Shown here: positions 5,927-9,020 of the stretch, in pieces
Position numbering within the stretch: position 1 is the first letter of the stretch
How the letters are laid out: every line of letters starts with the position of its first letter
Origin: Bacillota bacterium
GTDB taxonomy: Bacteria; Bacillota_E; Sulfobacillia; Sulfobacillales; Sulfobacillaceae
NCBI GenBank assembly: GCA_021820645.1
Contig: JAKADJ010000077.1
Span: 1 to 9,020, forward strand
Length of the DNA stretch: 9,020 nt
Reading direction: 5' to 3'
Notes under the pieces: model-generated
Database searches by the model: none
Told to the model about the DNA's origin: nothing
Seen by the model: the letters and a program-made list of their open reading frames with translations, nothing else
Translations under genes and position numbers: made by a program

Positions 5927-6805
5927 AGCCTTACTATATTCGCGAATAGCCTGGGCCAATGCCTTGGTGGTTGGCCCCGGCGGCTCTTGTGGCGTAACCA
6001 GCGCCATGGTACGGAAAACCGGTGTCTCTAGGGGTAGAATTTTAACCCGTTGCATCGCTTCTTCTTCGATTGCGACCTCTCGAGGAATCATGGAAATGCC
6101 TAAACCGGCCGCAACAAATCCTATCACGGCACCCATTGTCGATACCTCGGCGGCTCGCTGCGGATCGAATCCATGGGTTTGACAGAGCGACACCACGGCC
6201 CGCGCTAACCCGAACCCAGGACGGAAAATGACCCAGGATTCCTGGTTCAAAGACGCTAATGTTAAGGGGCCTCCCGGCTCTAAGGCTGGGTTGCCGACCA
6301 CCACCAATTCTTCGTTCCAAAGACGCTCGATATTCACGCGGCCACCTAAAAGCGGGAGGGACATGATAGCTAAATCGATCCGGTGATTTTGCAGACTGGT
6401 CACCATCTCGGCCGACGCTTCCTCGACCAGGGCGACCCGCACATCGGGATACCTATCGTGAAATTTTCGATAAATGGTCGGGAAATGGTGCGTGGAAACC
6501 GGAGACACAGGACTCAGACCTAGGGTAACATTGCCCTCTATCAAACGGTCTGCGGCATTGACCCGGTTGGGAATGGCTCGGGCCAGACGCACTAACTTCT
6601 TACCATCTTCGACAACCAACCGTCCGGCGTCGGTCAGTTCCATACCGCGTCCCTTCCGTTGTAGTAAGGCCACCGCTAGTTCCTGTTCTAACATCTGAAG
6701 CTGGTAGCTTACGGTGGGTTGGGTTAAATCCCAAACCTCGGCCGCGCCGGAAATCGACCCAGTTTCCGCCACGCTAATTAGTAGCTCGATCTGATACAAC
6801 GTCAT
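5909..6805 (-). CDS. LysR-type transcriptional regulator
   Basis: This 298-residue protein has the standard LysR layout. The N-terminal winged helix-turn-helix covers about residues 1-59 (AETGSISGAAEVWDLTQPTV as recognition region, then LEQELAVALLQR and the wing MELTDAGRLV). A linker helix lies near 60-85, and a periplasmic-binding-protein-like effector domain runs from about 90 to 290. Its gene is tail-to-tail with the FAD oxidoreductase, sharing 18 bp. A perfect T-N11-A dyad lies upstream of that oxidoreductase and the nitroreductase, so it may control them in response to an amine or related substrate; this is inference from position. ATG 6805 has a weak ribosome binding site (GAGGGGG at about 13 nt). 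I see no equivalent dyad in its own upstream region. Confidence 0.92.
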   Translation of the reverse strand: MTLYQIELLISVAETGSISGAAEVWDLTQPTVSYQLQMLEQELAVALLQRKGRGMELTDAGRLVVEDGKKLVRLARAIPNRVNAADRLIEGNVTLGLSPVSPVSTHHFPTIYRKFHDRYPDVRVALVEEASAEMVTSLQNHRIDLAIMSLPLLGGRVNIERLWNEELVVVGNPALEPGGPLTLASLNQESWVIFRPGFGLARAVVSLCQTHGFDPQRAAEVSTMGAVIGFVAAGLGISMIPREVAIEEEAMQRVKILPLETPVFRTMALVTPQEPPGPTTKALAQAIREYSKALGSRQ

Positions 6806-6839
6806 AATTAGTCTTTGTCCCCCTCATGGTGAGTATCAT

Positions 6840-6854
6840 CCCCGCTTTGCGGGG
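6840..6854. repeat. Perfect GC-rich hairpin upstream of the LysR gene
   Basis: CCCCGC (6840-6845) and GCGGGG (6849-6854) form a 6-bp all-GC stem with a TTT loop. It lies about 35 nt before the LysR start and 90 nt after the DUF47 stop. No T-run follows on either strand, so it is not a classic intrinsic terminator. It may still end the phosphate operon transcript imperfectly or shape the LysR leader. Confidence 0.45.
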
Positions 6855-6913
6855 CTACTTCTCACACCGGAGACCTGGCCTACCCCGTTTTCTAGCACTA
6901 TGCAGATGCACCC

Positions 6914-6929
6914 ATGCCAGGCTTGGCAT
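6914..6929. terminator. Short stem-loop just after the DUF47 stop
   Basis: ATGCCA and TGGCAT form a 6-bp stem with a GGCT loop, 15 nt beyond the DUF47 stop codon. A smaller stem (TCGG/CCGA, 6931-6942) sits next to it. No U-tract follows in the minus-strand transcript, so terminator activity is uncertain. Its position after the last gene of the phosphate operon is the main argument. Confidence 0.25.
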
Positions 6930-6943
6930 CTCGGCCAACCGAT

Positions 6944-7576
6944 CTAGTGGTTTTGCTTGACAATGATGCTGTTAATGACGTTAGCGGCACTATCGGCCCG
7001 ATCTGCCGCATTACTCAAATGCCGATACACTTCTCGTACTTTGATTAAGTAGTGAATATCGGGTTCGTTAGTCAGTTCAGCAATGGCCCGCCGATAGATG
7101 CCCTCCATTTTGTTTTCCATAGACTTCGTCCTCATGGCCTCCTGATTGGCCGCCGCTGGATCCCGCGCTAAGAGTTGAATCGCAGTCGCCAAATGTTCGA
7201 CCGCTAGCCGCATTGTCGCCACCATGTCCCGAATTGGATCGTCAATCCGAATTTCATAAATAGCAATTTCTTTGATGGTGTTTTCGTTATAATCGACAAT
7301 GTCATCGATGGCCCGGGACAAATCATTAAGGTCTTCCCGATCGATCGGGGTCACAAAGGTACCCTGAAGTTTTTCCATGAGAGCTTGCCTTCTACGGTCT
7401 CCTTCGTGCTCGCAATCGGACGCATTGGCGGCGATGGTACTGCGCTCGGCCTCCTCCTCCGCTAACACGTATCGCTCGAGCAATGCCGTAATCTCTTCGG
7501 CGACTGTCATTTGGTCGCATAAAAGGCCATAAAAAACGTGTTGCGAGGGTACAAAAATATCTTTCCAACTCATCAC
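6944..7576 (-). CDS. DUF47 / PhoU-like partner of the PiT phosphate transporter
   Basis: This is an all-helical cytoplasmic protein of 210 residues, the usual size of the TIGR00153/DUF47 family, which is distantly related to PhoU and normally encoded beside PiT permeases. Visible family marks are FVTPIDREDLNDLSRAIDDI (about 74-93), a charged heptad-rich N-terminal helix with CEHEGDRRR, and the C-terminal EVYRHLSNAADRADSAANVI helix carrying metal-binding-type acidic and Asp-x-x-Asp patterns. It probably modulates or gates the permease encoded 40 bp upstream in the same operon. The start is GTG 7576 or the adjacent ATG 7573; GGAGG at 7584-7588 serves both (7 or 10 nt). The family is secure, the exact function is not. 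Confidence 0.93.
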   Translation of the reverse strand: MMSWKDIFVPSQHVFYGLLCDQMTVAEEITALLERYVLAEEEAERSTIAANASDCEHEGDRRRQALMEKLQGTFVTPIDREDLNDLSRAIDDIVDYNENTIKEIAIYEIRIDDPIRDMVATMRLAVEHLATAIQLLARDPAAANQEAMRTKSMENKMEGIYRRAIAELTNEPDIHYLIKVREVYRHLSNAADRADSAANVINSIIVKQNH

Positions 7577-7616
7577 GGTCCAACCTCCACGTCATTCAAG
7601 ATAGGTATTCCAATGC

Positions 7617-8600
7617 TCATCTGATGACCGATACCACGGCCATTGCGGAGCCCCCAATGACCATCGCAATAGGCATCGTTAAGAGCCAGACGGCAAACAT
7701 TTTTCTCACCATCGGCCAGCGCACGTGCAACGGGTCTAGCGCAGCTCCCATTCCGAACAACGATCCGTCGGTGGTTTGCGTGGTGCTTACCGGGAAGCCG
7801 AACCAGGCCGCAATACTCACCGTAAATGCGGCCGCTGCTTGAGTACTCAAAGCATTCATTGGGCGTAGTCGAAAGATGTGCCCACCTACAGTGTGCGCGA
7901 TGCGCCAACCTCCTACGATGAGGCCGATGGCCCAAAACACTAAGGGTAGCAAGATGGCAAGCCAAGTCACCCGATAGGTTAGCGTATGCGCCCGCAGCAT
8001 CAAAAATATGGTCATTAATCCAATCGCCTTCTCTTGATCGTTGGCCCCATACGCCAGTCCCTGCCAAAATACCGTGATGTATTGCGCCAGTCCCAACCGA
8101 CGCACTTGACTGACGGATAGTTTTGCTAAGGCGGCCCAGAGTAGAGTGGCCAAGACCCAAGCTACAAAAAATCCAATGACCACGGACCCCACTAAGCCCA
8201 ACACTAATTTGCCAACTCCCATCCAATGGATAAGTTGGCCACGACCACTCAAAATCGCGGCGCCAATCATTCCCCCGCCCAAAGCAATGGTGGTGCTGGT
8301 GGGAATTTTCAAAAGCCAAGTGACCAACAAGGTAACCAATGCGGCCAAGAGTGCCATGATCAAAACCAACGGACCAGCCGCTTGAAAATTTACCACCTCG
8401 AGGGCAATTGTGTGAGAGACTGCGGTCCCGAACAGAATTGGACCGAGGCCAATCCCAGAGATTAGCAAGGGAACTACCGTGCGGCCAGAAAGGGTGCCCG
8501 ACGCCAAAAACGTTGCAATGAGATTACCTCCATCATTGAATCCCGAAATCACGGCAAATCCGGCAATACCAAAAAACACCAAGACGTCAATCCCCATCAT
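7617..8600 (-). CDS. PiT-family inorganic phosphate permease
   Basis: This is a polytopic membrane transporter of the inorganic phosphate transporter (PiT) family, which carries phosphate, usually as a metal-phosphate complex, by cation symport. Family marks are GFNDGGN in the first repeat (usually GANDxAN), PTSTTIALGGG after helix 4, YGANDQEKAIG in the second repeat, and PVSTTQTTDGSLFGMG in the last third. The two inverted-repeat halves and about nine to ten hydrophobic segments are visible. I chose ATG 8600 (327 residues); ATG 8633 is also in frame, but it lies inside the Pho box repeats and has no ribosome binding site. The true start may also be ATG 8597. None of the starts has a clear Shine-Dalgarno. 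It is the first gene of an operon with the DUF47 gene. Confidence 0.92.
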   Translation of the reverse strand: MMGIDVLVFFGIAGFAVISGFNDGGNLIATFLASGTLSGRTVVPLLISGIGLGPILFGTAVSHTIALEVVNFQAAGPLVLIMALLAALVTLLVTWLLKIPTSTTIALGGGMIGAAILSGRGQLIHWMGVGKLVLGLVGSVVIGFFVAWVLATLLWAALAKLSVSQVRRLGLAQYITVFWQGLAYGANDQEKAIGLMTIFLMLRAHTLTYRVTWLAILLPLVFWAIGLIVGGWRIAHTVGGHIFRLRPMNALSTQAAAAFTVSIAAWFGFPVSTTQTTDGSLFGMGAALDPLHVRWPMVRKMFAVWLLTMPIAMVIGGSAMAVVSVIR

Positions 8601-8614
8601 CCCACCATGCTTTC

Positions 8615-8655
8615 GATAACCCTTTCTTAACATAATCTTAACATGTTCTTAACAA
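8615..8655. promoter_or_regulatory. Pho box: phased TTAACA direct repeats (PhoP operator)
   Basis: On the plus strand CTTAACAT (8626-8633), CTTAACAT (8637-8644) and CTTAACAA (8648-8655) repeat with an exact 11-bp period. A degenerate fourth copy (TAAC at 8617-8620) is in the same phase. This is the architecture of the Bacillus PhoP-binding box, TTAACA-type hexamers spaced by about 5 bp. It lies directly upstream of the PiT/DUF47 operon and about 110 bp upstream of the divergent membrane-protein gene, so phosphate limitation probably controls one or both. The repeats are seen directly; the regulator is inferred. Confidence 0.72.
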
Positions 8656-8766
8656 TAAGCGAAGTAGTTACGAGCTAATTCGTGAGTGCAAAGCAGGGAG
8701 ATGGGTGTTCCAACGCGAACATCACTATCAGAGCCTGGCCAAAAATGCGGAAACACCGGGGGGCCT

Positions 8767-9020
8767 ATGGTGGTTTCAACACGTCTTCACCTCATCCCAA
8801 AAACCACTGCCGCGATCCAATTTCATTTCCGTGCGTTCATGCTCTACGGCGTGACGACTTGGATCCTGGTAGGTCTCCGATCGCCCATTAGGCTCTCGCA
8901 TGAGGTGGTGGGCCAGGGACCGGATCCAAGCCTCTTTGTCTGGTTCTTAGCCTGGTGGCCTACCCACTGGTGGCATCCTTGGAAGACCACCTTACTTTGG
9001 GCGCCCACGGGGATTCATCT
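8767..9020 (+). CDS. 5' end of a polytopic membrane protein, GT-C/GT39-like glycosyltransferase
   Basis: A frame from ATG 8767 stays open to the right edge (84 complete codons). The first 50 or so residues contain a hydrophobic segment (AFMLYGVTTWILVGL). Then comes an aromatic-rich stretch with GQGPDPSLFVWFLAWWP, followed by LLWAPTGIH. I associate this 'G.DPSxFxWFLAWWPxxL...NPxxTxxxWAPxG' pattern with large bacterial membrane proteins of the GT-C / GT39-like type, in which it forms the first periplasmic loop with an acidic motif. The 3' part lies outside the window. The start is uncertain: ATG 8701, GTG 8686, GTG 8770 and ATG 8839 share the frame, and a G-run at 8758-8763 is the only ribosome-binding-like element. 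It diverges from the phosphate permease across the Pho box. Confidence 0.6.
   Translation, partial: MVVSTRLHLIPKTTAAIQFHFRAFMLYGVTTWILVGLRSPIRLSHEVVGQGPDPSLFVWFLAWWPTHWWHPWKTTLLWAPTGIH

Noticed and set aside
6840..6854. Intrinsic terminator of the phosphate operon
   Set aside because: The stem is strong, but no T-run follows on the minus strand and it lies about 90 nt beyond the last stop; it was kept only as a hairpin.
7573..8319. Long minus-strand frame of 248 codons over the PiT gene
   Set aside because: It is a shadow of the PiT gene in another frame, with low-complexity His/Arg/Trp-rich content and no family motifs.
8682..8891. Plus-strand 69-codon frame from a GTG at 8682
   Set aside because: It is a shadow of the partial membrane protein, which is in a different frame and has a recognisable hydrophobic, aromatic-rich sequence.

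Overview
The window looks like chromosomal DNA of a moderately GC-rich Firmicute, most like a Sulfobacillus-type acidophile. That placement is inference. It rests on strong GGAGG-type ribosome binding sites, a Bacillus-type Pho box, and a short Rossmann protein that resembles a family I know from Bacillus. There are no rRNA or tRNA genes, no CRISPR array, no insertion sequence and no phage gene. Most genes are intact metabolic or transport genes in short operons of one or two genes.

Layout. Positions 1-387 hold no convincing complete gene, only a possible partial reverse-strand reading frame at the left edge. Positions 388-824 (minus) hold a small lipocalin-like (DUF1579-type) protein gene whose reading frame appears broken near its 5' end, or is split into two coupled ORFs. 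Positions 889-2067 (minus) encode a stand-alone NuoF-like NADH/FMN/[4Fe-4S] flavoprotein. It diverges from a 7Fe-type ferredoxin (2284-2562, plus), which is followed by a DHDPS/NAL-family class I aldolase (2612-3499, plus). Meeting these head-on is a minus-strand pair: a nitroreductase (4065-4631) and a short SDR-like Rossmann protein (3510-4058). Diverging from the nitroreductase is a DAO/PuuB-like FAD amine oxidoreductase (4760-5926, plus), with a conspicuous operator-like dyad between the two starts. Its end overlaps the end of a LysR-type regulator (5909-6805, minus). The right part is a phosphate module on the minus strand: a PiT-family phosphate permease (7617-8600) followed by its DUF47/PhoU-like partner (6944-7576). 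Three perfectly phased TTAACA repeats upstream indicate control by PhoP. At the right edge, facing the other way, is the 5' end of a polytopic membrane protein (8767-9020+), probably a GT-C/GT39-like glycosyltransferase.

How the genes may work together. PiT plus DUF47 is a classic low-affinity phosphate uptake pair, and here it carries Pho-regulon control. The NuoF-like protein and the ferredoxin share an intergenic promoter region and could exchange electrons between NADH and ferredoxin, but no NuoE or NuoG partner lies in the window. The LysR protein is the nearest candidate regulator for the nitroreductase / FAD oxidoreductase divergent promoter, because the dyad there has the T-N11-A form typical of LysR-family boxes. 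I see no clearly new defence or mobile system. The most informative points are the Pho box array, the divergent operator, the orphan NuoF/ferredoxin pair and the broken lipocalin-like gene.
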